Below are positions 11,045 through 21,162 of a stretch of DNA of 26,522 bases, in pieces. This DNA comes from Polytrichum commune (taxonomy: Eukaryota > Streptophyta > Polytrichopsida > Polytrichales > Polytrichaceae): positions 1 to 26,522 of the forward strand of contig CATNTY010000057.1 of NCBI GenBank assembly GCA_950295325.1. The letters are read 5' to 3'. A program made the position numbers and the translations under genes. The notes beneath the pieces were generated by a model that ran no database searches, had not been told where the DNA came from, and saw only the letters and a list, made by a program, of their open reading frames with translations. How positions within the stretch are numbered: position 1 is the stretch's first letter; the number at the start of each line of letters is the position of its first letter.

Positions 11045-12680
11045 AATGAGCTATAATCTCTCTCAAACTCTTTGAATTTCTAAATGTAGGAAGTCTCAAT
11101 ATGTAGAGGTTCTTTGTTGAGATTTTTTGGATGCACAAGTTCTGTGCACATTGCACCAGACACCCTTGAATGAAGTTTTTTGATTGCTTCACTTGTAGAT
11201 GGCTCAATGTCAACACCCTTGCACTCTCTTGACTTCCATCTGTCTCTAATATCATAATTAGCTCCTCTACACCAAACTCAACAATTGTTAGTGCTAATTC
11301 TCGATTGCCAATACTGTCCAAAGACTTTTGCTAACCACTCTAGTTCCATGAAGCCTCAAGTCTTCCTTTCAATCAGACCATCAAGCTAAGATTAACCTCT
11401 ATATCAAGGAGGCTATCGCACTCCACCTTTTCTAGAGATTAGTTTGTTTGCAACCATCTTGATGTACTTCCATACCCATTACCATTTCCGGCTTTCCAGA
11501 CTTCAAAAGCAATTTCATTTTCATTCATATTTTCAAATATTGTATGTTATACGCCATATTATTGAGTGTCTAACCCTTAAATGCTCATGCAACCCAAAAT
11601 GGGCCACCACATAATAATCTGATGGGGTTTGTGACCCACTAGGTATCTACTCATGTAGGGTGCTACCCAATACCATGTGGCCCAAAATAACATAGAAAAA
11701 CCTCACATATGATCCCCAAATTAGGTGGATCCCCCCCCCCCCTTAGAACAAGGTGATGGTTGTCGAGAACTTGATTGAATGGATTTGGGAAAAAAATACT
11801 GCACTTGTTGCTTGCTTCATGAAAAGGGGAAATCTGCCAAAATGACCTCATGTGGCCACCCAACTTTGAGGGTGACAGACTTCATCTAAATTTTCTCACA
11901 AAACCCCAATTTTTTGGGAGTAGCTCATTTGTCATCCACATAACATATCATGACAAAGTTGCCAACGTTCTCAAATTTGTGGCTTGATAGAAATGGTCAT
12001 GAAACAAAGAATTAGAGTTTTCTCTAGCTACCCCCTGAATGAAGGCCATGTTCACATGTCTTTCTAACCTAGAAAATGTGGTCTGATTGACTTCAAATTT
12101 TTATGCCAAGAATATATGGTAGTCTAGTTCACATCCGTACAATTGGAATTCATGCAAAGAGAACCTTTTGTGCTACATGACTGAAATTTGAAGCACCGGT
12201 ATTGGAAATGCCCAAAAATGGAATGTGAAGGCTTGAGCATTTAGGGGCTAAAGTGAATGTGTGGCAGCAAGGAGGTGTTGTGTTATGAGAGGGACTTGAG
12301 CCTGGACAGTTGAGACACCATCTTATTGTGGGTAGAGCAAGGAAATTGTTGTTAGCGTTGCGTAAATTGTGATGGGGATTGCGTTTGTGGTAATCCGGTA
12401 AGCAGATTGTGTCTCATGCTTGTCATTGCCAAGGGCAAACTTCGATTTATTGGGAGATAACACTAGTAGGATTGTGGGGCTGTTTTAACAACCCTTTGAG
12501 CCAAATATGAGCCATCATGGACGTTCTCACTAGGCTCAAAGGTGGCAAACACCATGATAGGTGTTCGATTACATCTTCACCCACTTTGCTCTCTTACACA
12601 ATGCACTCTCACATCCCTCAAATAAATCTCCACCCCTTTACTCTTATCCCCTCTCTATGATGTATCTATTTGGTATGACT
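11045..12680. other. Unassigned sequence between Tc1-like relic and gypsy element
   Basis: It includes a minus-strand open stretch (11321 to 11043) read from a TTG, whose translation has the segments TIVEFGVEELIMILETDGSQ and ESARVLTLSHL. These faintly recall armadillo-type repeats, but I cannot assign a family. A stop lies just upstream in frame. A 12-C run sits near 11731-11742. I recognise no other gene, RNA or transposon here. Confidence 0.4.
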
Positions 12681-12685
12681 CCACA
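12681..12685. repeat. Target-site duplication (left copy), CCACA
   Basis: These are the five bases immediately outside the left LTR. They are identical to 24248-24252 outside the right LTR. A 5-bp duplication is the normal signature of gypsy integrase, and the match shows the whole element inserted as one unit. Confidence 0.95.
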
Positions 12686-12746
12686 TGTGAGGCCAAACCC
12701 CCCACCCTTAAGCGTCCGTAGTCCGAGTAGTGGGTTTGGGCTCACA
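12686..12746. repeat. LTR-end hairpin (left copy)
   Basis: The arms 12686-12705 and 12730-12746 are near-perfect reverse complements (TGTGAGSCCAAACC..CAC), with a 24-base loop and a few extra C in the first arm. In the gag-sense RNA this stem-loop closes U5 directly next to the primer-binding site. The second arm carries an extra copy of the LTR terminus. Confidence 0.8.
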
Positions 12747-12888
12747 TTCCTCCGCGGTATTGGATTTGGACTTGGATGAGTCCATAGTGCAAGGTTCACC
12801 CTTCAAGTGGTCTTGGATTTAACTGGAATTTCACTTTTAACAACTCAATGTACAATTTCAATACGTATGTGGAGAATGCACAAGTTAA

Positions 12889-13092
12889 CTATGTTATTTT
12901 AACCTCCTTATGCTCGGGTGCTATTTTGTCTTTGTTTGCTTCTAACGTCCATCCGGCCGCTTTAGCTACACAAGCCCTTAAGGATATCCCTCTCCTAAAT
13001 GGAGTCCGTGCCGTTGACTCTATACTACCACTTGAACTATCACTTGTGTATTCCGTATCGCTACTATAAGAGGTCTCACTTGGTGTCTCCAT
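12889..13092 (-). other. Short LTR open frame, 67 codons (copy also at 22275-22478)
   Basis: The frame starts METPSETSYSSDTEYTSDSS and is Ser/Thr-rich and acidic at first, then basic. It is in the gag sense and lies within the presumed transcribed R-U5 region, so in the 5' LTR it could act as an upstream open frame. Identity between the copies only reflects LTR identity and is not evidence of selection. No family is recognised. Confidence 0.2.
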
Positions 13093-13096
13093 ACCG

Positions 13097-13104
13097 TATA
13101 TAAG
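13097..13104 (+). promoter_or_regulatory. TATA-like box on the antisense strand of the LTR
   Basis: TATATAAG on the plus strand, followed by the small palindrome AAGTATT/AATACTT at 13110-13127. It could start an antisense transcript. The same site occurs at 22483-22490 and would run against gag-pol from there only into the LTR and flank. Confidence 0.25.
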
Positions 13105-13380
13105 CCTTTAAGTATTAAGAAATACTTATGTGACTTATGTCAATCTCTCCCTCGCACCTTTGGTCTTTGCTTCCTTTGTCTTGCCATCGCGAGAGTGCTC
13201 CACATTCTCCATTAATTTGTGCACGTGGTTTATTTTTAAAGAGAGGATGCAAGTGTTAAAAAAAACACTATTCTCTATAGTCAATCTCAAATACATTTAC
13301 TTGTGAAAGCCACCATAACACTAACTAGCATAATGTAACTAACTACTTGTCTATGAGCTAATTAGGTAGGCTATCTACTA

Positions 13381-13650
13381 AGCTCCTTCATGAACCCATC
13401 TCTTTACTTTCTAATTACATAAACCTAGCTCCTTCATAAACCCAGCTTCTTAGCTTCTAACTAAACAAACCCAGCTCCTTCATAAACCCAGCTCCTTCAT
13501 GAACCCAGCTCCTTAGCTTCTAACTAAACAAACCCAGGTCCTTCATAAACCCAGCTCTTTACTTTCTAACTAAACAAACCCAGCTCCTTCATAAACCCAG
13601 CTCTTTACTTTCTAACTAAACAAACCCAGCTCCTTCATGAACCCACAACT
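13381..13650. repeat. 46-bp minisatellite in left LTR
   Basis: AGCTCCTTCATRAACCCA recurs at 13381, 13427, 13473, 13490, 13536 (AGGTCC), 13582 and 13628. This is a 46-bp period, with a local 17-bp duplication at 13473/13490/13507. The other half of the unit is TTTACTTTCTAACTAAACAA. The only LTR-LTR mismatch (13501) lies inside this block. Confidence 0.9.
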
Positions 13651-14765
13651 TTGTAGTTGTAATCCCCAACTACCTCACTAATTATTCAAGCCCTTAACTA
13701 ATCTTCCTACCTAATTTCCCTAATTCTACTAACAACCCCTTTCTAATCACACAATTCTTCTCTAATCCTAAAATCCTAAAATCCTAGAGAGGAGAGGGGG
13801 AGAGAGAATTTCCTAACTTCATTAAGACTAACTAATCCACACAAGTATATTTTTGCACTCATCACAACATCAAGTGCTCAACTCTTAAACATGGAACTTG
13901 CAACCACGTGTATTCAAAACATGAACTTTAAGTACCACAAATTGGAATCATGAATTAACTTTAAAATCCTTCACGTCAACACTGATTCTACCAAGAGGTC
14001 AAGCCCTCTTCAAGGCTAACAAACCTTGGCTCTCAAACTAAAAACTAAGCACACACATGTGCTCCAATATGGCTTCCCACACCCACACTTATAACTCGTG
14101 GGGTGCCTTGGAGCACAAAGGAAAGAGAGGATGAATGAGGGAAGAATGAGGGATCATATAGTAAGCTTGAGGGGGTGAGCACCCTCAAGGCTCACGATAA
14201 GCCCTTGAGATTTCCTCCTACTTAGTAGGCGCCAATCCTATCTTCTAAGCCTTCCTCCCTCAAATGATCAACAAGGATCCTAATTCGAACATTTAACTAG
14301 CCTTGGCTTTCTACCTACCACACTTTACCAAACTTGGGATGCTTCAACCCAAACTTAGCCTCCTTCGCTTTCCGCCGCCATAACTTTCTCCCCTTACTTT
14401 CCCAAATCGTCGCTCACCACTTAATTCAAACCACGATGCTTAACTCGTGATTTGATTGGTGCTTTGAGAATTTGCTTATCCTCCACCTTGCATTCTTCCT
14501 TGGGCCTTCCCCATTAAGTGGCCATGATGAGGTGGTCCACTTGTGCGCTCCATGTGATCCTCCATTCATCCCAATTCGAATGCACTTGCCTCTTGAGTCA
14601 CTTTGGTTGTCTCCATCCATTTGTACTAGCCTACTCACTAACTACTCAATCCAAGTTCTCCTTACCTATCCTCATTCACTCAAATCCTTCCGAAGGTAAA
14701 AACACAATAACAACTCACATCCTAGCCTCTTACAACATGGTACTTCTAAGACTAACATTTCACTC

Positions 14766-14773
14766 TTTTTATA
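14766..14773 (-). promoter_or_regulatory. TATA-like box in gag sense (left LTR)
   Basis: TATAAAAA on the minus strand, 88 bp after the start of the LTR in the gag sense. It is the best TATA match I find in that orientation. The identical site in the 5' LTR (24152-24159) would be the one driving gag-pol, with a start near 24122. Inferred from sequence only. Confidence 0.4.
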
Positions 14774-14865
14774 TTTTTGTGAAGTAACATGCTACTTCAA
14801 AATGCATCAACTAACGTTTCAAGGGTCTAAGACTAAATGTGGGCACCCTTTTGGGCTCACATAAT

Positions 14866-14883
14866 TGGCGACCATCGGGGGAT
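14866..14883 (+). other. Second primer-binding-site-like sequence, opposite orientation
   Basis: Immediately inside the left LTR, in the plus direction, CTCACA is followed by TAAT and TGGCGACCATCGGGGGAT. This has the same spacer and TGG start as the right-hand site. The first nine bases match the 3' end (TGGTCGCCA) known for some tRNA-Arg species. It occupies the place where the gag-sense element should have a polypurine tract. A GTAAGT motif follows at 14910-14915. Confidence 0.45.
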
Positions 14884-14922
14884 GAATCCAAACATCTCTT
14901 GCTCCAAGGGTAAGTTGCCTAG

Positions 14923-17900
14923 TCAAGCTCGGTACTCCTTACATCTACTTCCCGATGTACGGGTAGGAAAGAGCTCACCATTCAACGTTTCCAATTGAAT
15001 TGAATTATTAGGAAAGACCTCATAGACAAGGTAAGGTCCTAACCATACCGCATTGAATTTCGCCGGAAATTCAAGCTTTCGTGCGTCTTGAATCATGACC
15101 ATCATTCCCGGTGTTAGGGCCCTTCTCTTATGTCGTTTGTCGAAAGTAATCTTTCTCCTTCTTTGGATTGCCTCAATATGTTGAGCCGCCATTCTCCTCC
15201 CTTCGTCAAGTGCTTCCAAATCGGTTAGTCGATTTCGTAAGGATTGACTTTCGGTAAGTCTCGTACTTACGGCCACCTTAAGTGACTCGACTTCATATTC
15301 GATTGGTAGTGTCGCTTCAAGACCATAGACTAAGGAAAATGGTGTAGCACGCGTAGTTACCTTATAGGTTGTACGGTATGCCCAAAGTGCCGCCGTTAGT
15401 TTCGTATCCCAATCCCGCTTCGAGTCTATAACCGTCTTGCGTAGTATACTCACCAAAATTCCGTTAACCCTTTCCGTTTGTCCATTGGTTTGTGGGTGGT
15501 AGGGAGTAGTCTTCCGGTGATCAATTTTAAATTTCTCTGTCATCTCTCGAATCAAGTCATTCAAAAAGTGAGTACCCCTATCGCTTACTAGGATCTTCGG
15601 CACCCCGAACCGCGAAATTATGTTTTCGTACATAAATGTTGCCGCGTGTTCCGCCGTGTCGGTCTTCACCGCTTTGGCTTCCGCCCACTTGGTGAGGTAC
15701 TCGGTTGCCACCACAATATATTTCATTCCTTTTGAAGATTGGGGATGGACCTCACCCACATAGTCGATGCCCCATTTTTCGAAAGGAATTAAGGGTAATG
15801 ATACATGTAAAGGCATCTCCATTCTAAGGTCGTTTCGGGCATACCGTTGGCAAGCGTCGCATTTCCTTACATAGTCATGGGCGTCCTTAAATAGTGTAGG
15901 CCAAAAGTAGCCCGCTCTAAGTATTTTTTGCCCGGTGAGTTGACCCGAGAAGTGACCGCCGCAAGCGCTATCGTGGCAAGCGATTAAAATCGCTTCAACC
16001 TCCGTTTTTGACACGCATCGTCGTAAAATACCATCGGACCCCCTTCTAAACAACCTATGGTCCACTACAACAAATTGCCTACTATTTACCCTCACCTTCC
16101 TTCTCTCTTCTTTGGTCCACTCTTTGGGCAACTTGTGGGTTGTTAGAAATTCCACTATGCCCGCATACCACTCCGGTGTAGAAGTGACCACAAAGAGGCT
16201 ATCATCTACTAACATATCATTTACCGGATTTTTTCCTATCTCCTCCGACAACCTAGACAAGTGGTCCGCTTGTAAATGCATACGACCCGGTTTATATTCC
16301 ACCGTGTAGTCGAATTCTTCTAATAACAAAACCCACCTAGCTAACCTACCACTTAACTCCGCCTTGTTAATTAGATACTTGATAGCCATGTGGTCAACAA
16401 AAAATACAACCGGGTTGCACATGAGGTAATGCCTAAACTTTTTAACGGAAAAGACCATGGCTAGGCACTCCCTCTCCGTTGTAGAGTAGTTTCTTTCGGC
16501 GGGGGTCAATTGCTTACTCGCATAAGCTATAGGTTGATCCTTCTCTTTTTCTCCCGTTGCTTGACAAAGCGCACTCCCTATTGCCACATTACTAGCATCA
16601 CAATAGACGTGAAAAGGTTTACCCCAATTGGGTGGTATCAACACCGGATAGGTGCTCAACCTATCCCGCAATTCCTCAAAGGCTTTTTGACAAGCATCCG
16701 TCCACTCGAATTTGACATCCTTTTTGAGCAAATGGGTAATGGGCACCGCTATCTTTGAAAAATTAGGAATAAGTTCCCGGTACCATCCCACATGTCCTAA
16801 CAACTTAGAGATCCCCTTGGAATTGGTTGGAGTTGCCAAGTCGCTTATGGCCGCAATCTTATCCGGATCGGGTTCTCTACCTTTCTCACTAACAACATAA
16901 CCCAACAACACTCCCTTATTCACTCCCAAAAATGTCTTATCCGGGTTCAATGCTAACCTCATCTTCCTACACCTAACCAATGCCTCCCTAACACAATGTA
17001 CGTGATCATCCACATTACTTTGTGTGCTAAAATCGTCCACAAAGACGGTCATGGATTTGAACAACAAGTCGGTGAAGATATACATTACTAATCGTTGGAA
17101 AGTAGCCGGGGCATTACATAACCCAAATGGCATCACTACCCACACAAAAGTACCCCAAGGTGTAGTAAAAGCCGTTTTATGGATATCTTGGAGGGCTATG
17201 GAAATTTGATTATAACCCGCATACCCATCCATAAAGGTATATCGCGAATGACCTCCAACCTCCTCAAGCAACAAGGTGATAAAAGGTAAGGGGAAGTGAT
17301 CCTTTTGTGTGCACGAATTCAATTTCCTATAGTCGACACAAACCCTTAATTTCCCATTTTTTTTCTTTACTAAGACCATAGGAGAAACCCAATCCGTGAT
17401 TTCCACCGGCTTGATAAACCCGGCCTTCAATAACCTTTCCAATTCCGCTTTCACCAACAATTGCAATTGAGGATTCATCCTCCTCTCCTTTTGTCTAATT
17501 GGCCTCGCCCCCGGAATTAAAGGAATCCGGTGCTCTACCATTTCCCTAGGAATTCCCTTAAGCTCATCGTAGGACCATGCAAAAGTATCACTAAACTCAT
17601 CCACCAAATTGCTATACTCCCTAACCTCTTTCTCCCCCAATTTGGAGCCCATCTTCATTTGTCGGGTTTTTCCATTCTTTAATTTCACATCCACGTACCG
17701 CCAATCCGCTTCCGACACATGTGCTTGCTCCTCTTTGTTCCGATACCAATCGGAAGGCACATTGGGGTAATCTTTCACATCTTGACCTACAACTATCCCC
17801 GTAGACGTGGTCTTGAAATGTAAAGGCTCCTCCAATTTCGATGACTCAATAATCACATCCTCCTCTTGAGTCCCATCTACATGAATTAAACTAACCTCAC

Positions 17901-20900
17901 CCTCTTCCACATCATCTACCCAAGGTGTTAACCCACCGCTAACCCACTCTTCCTCGGTGAGCACCTCACATGGCTCCAACAATGAGCCCTCTCCTAAACT
18001 AACACTAGGAAATTCACTCCCTAAGCCTACTTGGTGAAATGTAACCATTACATCAACCTCGGACTCGGGGTACTCCCTTAGCCATTGGGCATAATCCCCA
18101 TTATCCCCATAATTGTAAAAATTAGGACCTAGACTTCCCGAGCCCGAATCTATAACAACCCTTTGACCTTCGGGATGGACGACTCCCACCAATGCCTTGC
18201 CAATCTCATTCTCGTTTAAGTCATCAATTTCCTTCTCCAATGGCAAATACATCTCCTTCTTCATCCATCCTTCTAATGAACCAATGGACACTATGACCCT
18301 ATTACCCTCCGGACCATAAGTGATGGATGGTTTAGGTCCACCCCAATTGACCATAGCATTCGCCATCCGCAACCAAGGCCTACCTAGCAAAATGGGGAAG
18401 GTGTCCTTGTTGGAGTGCATTTTAATGACATGGAAGGTGACCAAGTACTCCTCACCTCCCGTAGTCGTTCTACAATCCTTGATCATCCCCAAAGGCGTAG
18501 TCAAACTTTGATTTGCCATATTTATGACCAAAGGTGAAGGCCCCGTGAGTCCAAGTCCCAATTTTTTCATAGTATCCTCCGGTAGTATATTTAGACTACT
18601 CCCTCCGTCGACTAGCACATTAGGAACCACCTTATCTACTATAACAACTTCTATTTCTATAGCTTTCACGTCTCTTCCACCTTGTGATTGGATCCTAGCG
18701 GCTATTTTAGCTTTCACCTTCCTCATCCTCTTGTGTACCGGCATTCCCTCCTTTAATGTTTTCCTTGCCGTGGGTGAAATTTCCAATAGTTGGCCGAAAG
18801 TAATATCCGCCTTGAGTGTACTAAGGTCCGCCCACAAGTCGTACCCGGTAGATCTTTCCACCTTAGAATTACCCACTACGTCGAATTCGTCTACGGGAAC
18901 CCCCGGTCCTTCCCATTCACCCACATCGCTATTATCCAAGTCATGTACCGCATTAGTCCTCTCCCTATCTTGTAAAATTATATTTTCCCTCTCCACATCC
19001 TTAGTAGCTCTTCTAGCTACTTTATGCAACTCGGAGAGATTAATCTCTTCATCCGAAGAGTAATTTCCTTGCTCTCCTATTCCTACCTCCAACGAGGCAT
19101 CCCCTCTCCTAGCCCTAGTAGTTACCGCTAGTGCAGGTGCTTCTTCAACCACACCCTTACCCTTCACTAACTCATATGTAATAGCATTGGTGTGAGGAGG
19201 CCATTGACTTTGCTCCTCTCCAATTCTCGTTGGGAGAGGAAGCATGTCATCACATGTGGCCTCCAACACTCCATCCATGAACCTAACATCTTGGGAGTTA
19301 GATGGTCCCGGATCCGTTGGAGGCGCTTGTCTCCCGTTACTACCATTAGGTGGAACTCCTTGTCTATTTTGTATTGGAATGTAACCGGTTGTAGTTTGCA
19401 AGCCCGCCGGTGGATGAAAAGTTTGCCTAGCATTACTATGGTCATAGTATAAGTTAGGTGGCCTAAGTTCATTGGCCGGTACTCCTTGTGGCCTAGCACC
19501 TCGCATATTATCCCTTGCTTGTTGTTGTGGATTAGCCACCGGGTAAGGGACATTAATTATTTTGTCCGGTTGGCGACACGTATCCGAGGGATGACTTCCT
19601 CCACAATTGCTACAATTAAACTCTTGACCTTCGGACCAACATTGTCCTTGAGCGTGCCACCTTCCACAAAAGGGATGAAATTCCTTCTTCTCTAAATTTT
19701 GGCCACCTTGCCCTCTAGGTTGTGGTCCTCTATTGCTTCCATTTCCATAGTGAGGTGGCGCTTGACCTCGTTGATTTTGTTGAGGTGGGTTACCGTTTCC
19801 TCTTTGGTCACGGTTTTGTCCACTTCTACAAAATTGACGCGTGTGGCCCGGTTGGCCACATTGGACACACCATAATCCGGAAGAATGCCTACCCGACTCA
19901 ACCGGGGGTGGAGGCCCCGGTTGTTGACTCCGGATCATTAATGACATTTGATCCGTGAGGCTTTGCATTTGTTTTATCATAGCCTCTTGGAATCCTAGTT
20001 GGCTAGCACCTAGTCTTCTCTCAACCTCCTCCAAGTGTGGATCCGTTCTAGGGGCCGGTAGTGCCAAAAGAGGTGCCGGTTCCCTAACCGCTAAAGGTCG
20101 GGGACCGGTGTCCACAATGGCATATGGAATTTGGTTCTCATACTTAGCGGGTTCTACCGCTACCACCCTAGGGCGTATGGGGATGAATTGTGGGATCAAT
20201 TCATCCTCCCTTCTCCATAGCCTTTCGTGATCTTTATCCAAGTTTTCAATATCTCTAGCCGCACGCTTGGCATCCGCCAAGGTCAAGGGATTCCTTTCTA
20301 GAACACCCCTAATAGTTCCGGACTTAAAAAACCCTTGAATGAAAAATTGCTTTAGCGTGTCGTCGTTGAGCATGGTACCCACAAATCTAGTGCACACTAA
20401 ATCAAACCTCCTAATGTAAGCCGAAATTTCTTCCTCCCTTCCTTGCTTCAATGACGACAATGCCCTTAATGCGGTACTTTGACCCACTTCCGGCCTAAAT
20501 TTGTTAAGAAACTCCCTTTGTAATTGTTCCCATCCCCTAAAATGTCCCTCGGCATGATCCCGATACCATTCATAGGCTTCCCCCTCTAGAGTGGTAGGAA
20601 ACCACACTAACCAATAACCCGGGTCGGTTATGAGGGAGCTAGCCAACCGTTCGATATACCGTTCCATGTGCCGAGAGGGGTCCTCATCCTTGGTCCCATA
20701 AAATTTAGGGAGATGAGATGGCATATCCATCGCCGCTAAATTTTGTGGAACCACAATTGGTAGGCCTCTTGGCCTAACCAATGGGTCTATTGGAGGTATA
20801 GGAGGTATGGGCGGAATTGGGGGTATGGGTGGTGGATCCATCCCCCGTTCCTCGGCCATGGTGACCGGTGAACTATTCAACAATCCCCTATCAACTTCTA

Positions 20901-21162
20901 CCGGGAATTCTTCTCTAAGTGTGTAATTTTCCGAAGAAGTTTCACCACTCAATTTGGAGGGAGTGATCTCCTCTTCAAGTTGAGCTCCAAGTTCTAAGGT
21001 GTCTAGAATTGACCTAGTCCTAGGTTCGACGTTCAAACAACTCTCTATTCTAACATTATCTTGTTCTAATCTATCACTGATTTTAGAGGACCGCCTCTTT
21101 CGAGTAGATTTCTCTAGTCCTACTATCAAACTTGGTTTTTGTGAGCGAGTCCTACCTTGCAT
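14923..21162 (-). CDS. Ty3/gypsy Gag-Pol polyprotein, intact, 2,079 residues
   Basis: A single frame encodes Gag and Pol with no frameshift or stop between them. Gag capsid-like region about 145-330 (WLVWFPTTLEGEAYEWY, REFLNKFRP), after a (PPI)n stretch at about 110-125. Zinc knuckles: CVQCGQPGHTRQFC (about 432-445), a variant HPFC-GRWH-AQGQC (about 496-508) and CSNCGGSHPSDTC (about 517-529). Aspartic protease active site LVDGGSS near 850. RT about 1230-1420 with CVDYRKLN, MPFGLCNAPATFQ and FVDD (about 1373). RNase H about 1515-1635 with YCDAS, TTERECLA, VDH and ADHLSRL. Integrase with an HHCC finger (H1729, H1736, C1767, C1770) and catalytic D1799, D1860 and E1896, with 35 residues between the last two. 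No chromodomain follows. A roughly 250-residue acidic linker separates protease from RT. An ATG eight bases upstream opens only a short frame, so the start at 21162 is preferred. The products would build virus-like particles, copy the RNA and integrate the cDNA. Confidence 0.96.
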   Translation of the reverse strand: MQGRTRSQKPSLIVGLEKSTRKRRSSKISDRLEQDNVRIESCLNVEPRTRSILDTLELGAQLEEEITPSKLSGETSSENYTLREEFPVEVDRGLLNSSPVTMAEERGMDPPPIPPIPPIPPIPPIDPLVRPRGLPIVVPQNLAAMDMPSHLPKFYGTKDEDPSRHMERYIERLASSLITDPGYWLVWFPTTLEGEAYEWYRDHAEGHFRGWEQLQREFLNKFRPEVGQSTALRALSSLKQGREEEISAYIRRFDLVCTRFVGTMLNDDTLKQFFIQGFFKSGTIRGVLERNPLTLADAKRAARDIENLDKDHERLWRREDELIPQFIPIRPRVVAVEPAKYENQIPYAIVDTGPRPLAVREPAPLLALPAPRTDPHLEEVERRLGASQLGFQEAMIKQMQSLTDQMSLMIRSQQPGPPPPVESGRHSSGLWCVQCGQPGHTRQFCRSGQNRDQRGNGNPPQQNQRGQAPPHYGNGSNRGPQPRGQGGQNLEKKEFHPFCGRWHAQGQCWSEGQEFNCSNCGGSHPSDTCRQPDKIINVPYPVANPQQQARDNMRGARPQGVPANELRPPNLYYDHSNARQTFHPPAGLQTTTGYIPIQNRQGVPPNGSNGRQAPPTDPGPSNSQDVRFMDGVLEATCDDMLPLPTRIGEEQSQWPPHTNAITYELVKGKGVVEEAPALAVTTRARRGDASLEVGIGEQGNYSSDEEINLSELHKVARRATKDVERENIILQDRERTNAVHDLDNSDVGEWEGPGVPVDEFDVVGNSKVERSTGYDLWADLSTLKADITFGQLLEISPTARKTLKEGMPVHKRMRKVKAKIAARIQSQGGRDVKAIEIEVVIVDKVVPNVLVDGGSSLNILPEDTMKKLGLGLTGPSPLVINMANQSLTTPLGMIKDCRTTTGGEEYLVTFHVIKMHSNKDTFPILLGRPWLRMANAMVNWGGPKPSITYGPEGNRVIVSIGSLEGWMKKEMYLPLEKEIDDLNENEIGKALVGVVHPEGQRVVIDSGSGSLGPNFYNYGDNGDYAQWLREYPESEVDVMVTFHQVGLGSEFPSVSLGEGSLLEPCEVLTEEEWVSGGLTPWVDDVEEGEVSLIHVDGTQEEDVIIESSKLEEPLHFKTTSTGIVVGQDVKDYPNVPSDWYRNKEEQAHVSEADWRYVDVKLKNGKTRQMKMGSKLGEKEVREYSNLVDEFSDTFAWSYDELKGIPREMVEHRIPLIPGARPIRQKERRMNPQLQLLVKAELERLLKAGFIKPVEITDWVSPMVLVKKKNGKLRVCVDYRKLNSCTQKDHFPLPFITLLLEEVGGHSRYTFMDGYAGYNQISIALQDIHKTAFTTPWGTFVWVVMPFGLCNAPATFQRLVMYIFTDLLFKSMTVFVDDFSTQSNVDDHVHCVREALVRCRKMRLALNPDKTFLGVNKGVLLGYVVSEKGREPDPDKIAAISDLATPTNSKGISKLLGHVGWYRELIPNFSKIAVPITHLLKKDVKFEWTDACQKAFEELRDRLSTYPVLIPPNWGKPFHVYCDASNVAIGSALCQATGEKEKDQPIAYASKQLTPAERNYSTTERECLAMVFSVKKFRHYLMCNPVVFFVDHMAIKYLINKAELSGRLARWVLLLEEFDYTVEYKPGRMHLQADHLSRLSEEIGKNPVNDMLVDDSLFVVTSTPEWYAGIVEFLTTHKLPKEWTKEERRKVRVNSRQFVVVDHRLFRRGSDGILRRCVSKTEVEAILIACHDSACGGHFSGQLTGQKILRAGYFWPTLFKDAHDYVRKCDACQRYARNDLRMEMPLHVSLPLIPFEKWGIDYVGEVHPQSSKGMKYIVVATEYLTKWAEAKAVKTDTAEHAATFMYENIISRFGVPKILVSDRGTHFLNDLIREMTEKFKIDHRKTTPYHPQTNGQTERVNGILVSILRKTVIDSKRDWDTKLTAALWAYRTTYKVTTRATPFSLVYGLEATLPIEYEVESLKVAVSTRLTESQSLRNRLTDLEALDEGRRMAAQHIEAIQRRRKITFDKRHKRRALTPGMMVMIQDARKLEFPAKFNAVWLGPYLVYEVFPNNSIQLETLNGELFPTRTSGSRCKEYRA

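Larger units (their letters stand above)
12686..14861 (-). repeat. 3' LTR (left copy) of the gypsy element
   Basis: This is 2,176 bp long, beginning TGTGAG and ending CTCACA on the plus strand. It is the same length as the right copy and differs from it, in my line-by-line comparison, only at 13501 (G here, A at 22887). It contains the U5-end hairpin (12686-12746), a TATA-like site on each strand, a 46-bp minisatellite and several short chance frames. The 3' side of the LTR in the gag sense abuts CCACA. Confidence 0.96.

Noticed and set aside
12848-13069. 73-codon plus-strand frame in the LTR (also at 22234-22455)
   Set aside because: It appears twice only because the LTRs are copies, and it is antisense to gag-pol and to another chance frame.
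13381-13650. Regularly spaced repeats resembling a CRISPR array
   Set aside because: The units are contiguous and the spacers repeat too, so this is a minisatellite in a plant LTR.
18524-19063. 179-codon plus-strand frame inside gag-pol
   Set aside because: It lies antisense to the gag-pol frame. Its composition follows from the complementary codons and it has no recognisable domain.
19167-19553. 128-codon minus-strand frame within gag
   Set aside because: It overlaps gag-pol in another frame on the same strand and shows no motif, while the main frame carries the zinc knuckles.
14923-21162. Possible integrated pararetrovirus or envelope-bearing virus
   Set aside because: The order protease, RT, RNase H, integrase, with LTRs and a 5-bp duplication, is that of a gypsy retrotransposon. 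No envelope or movement-protein frame is present.
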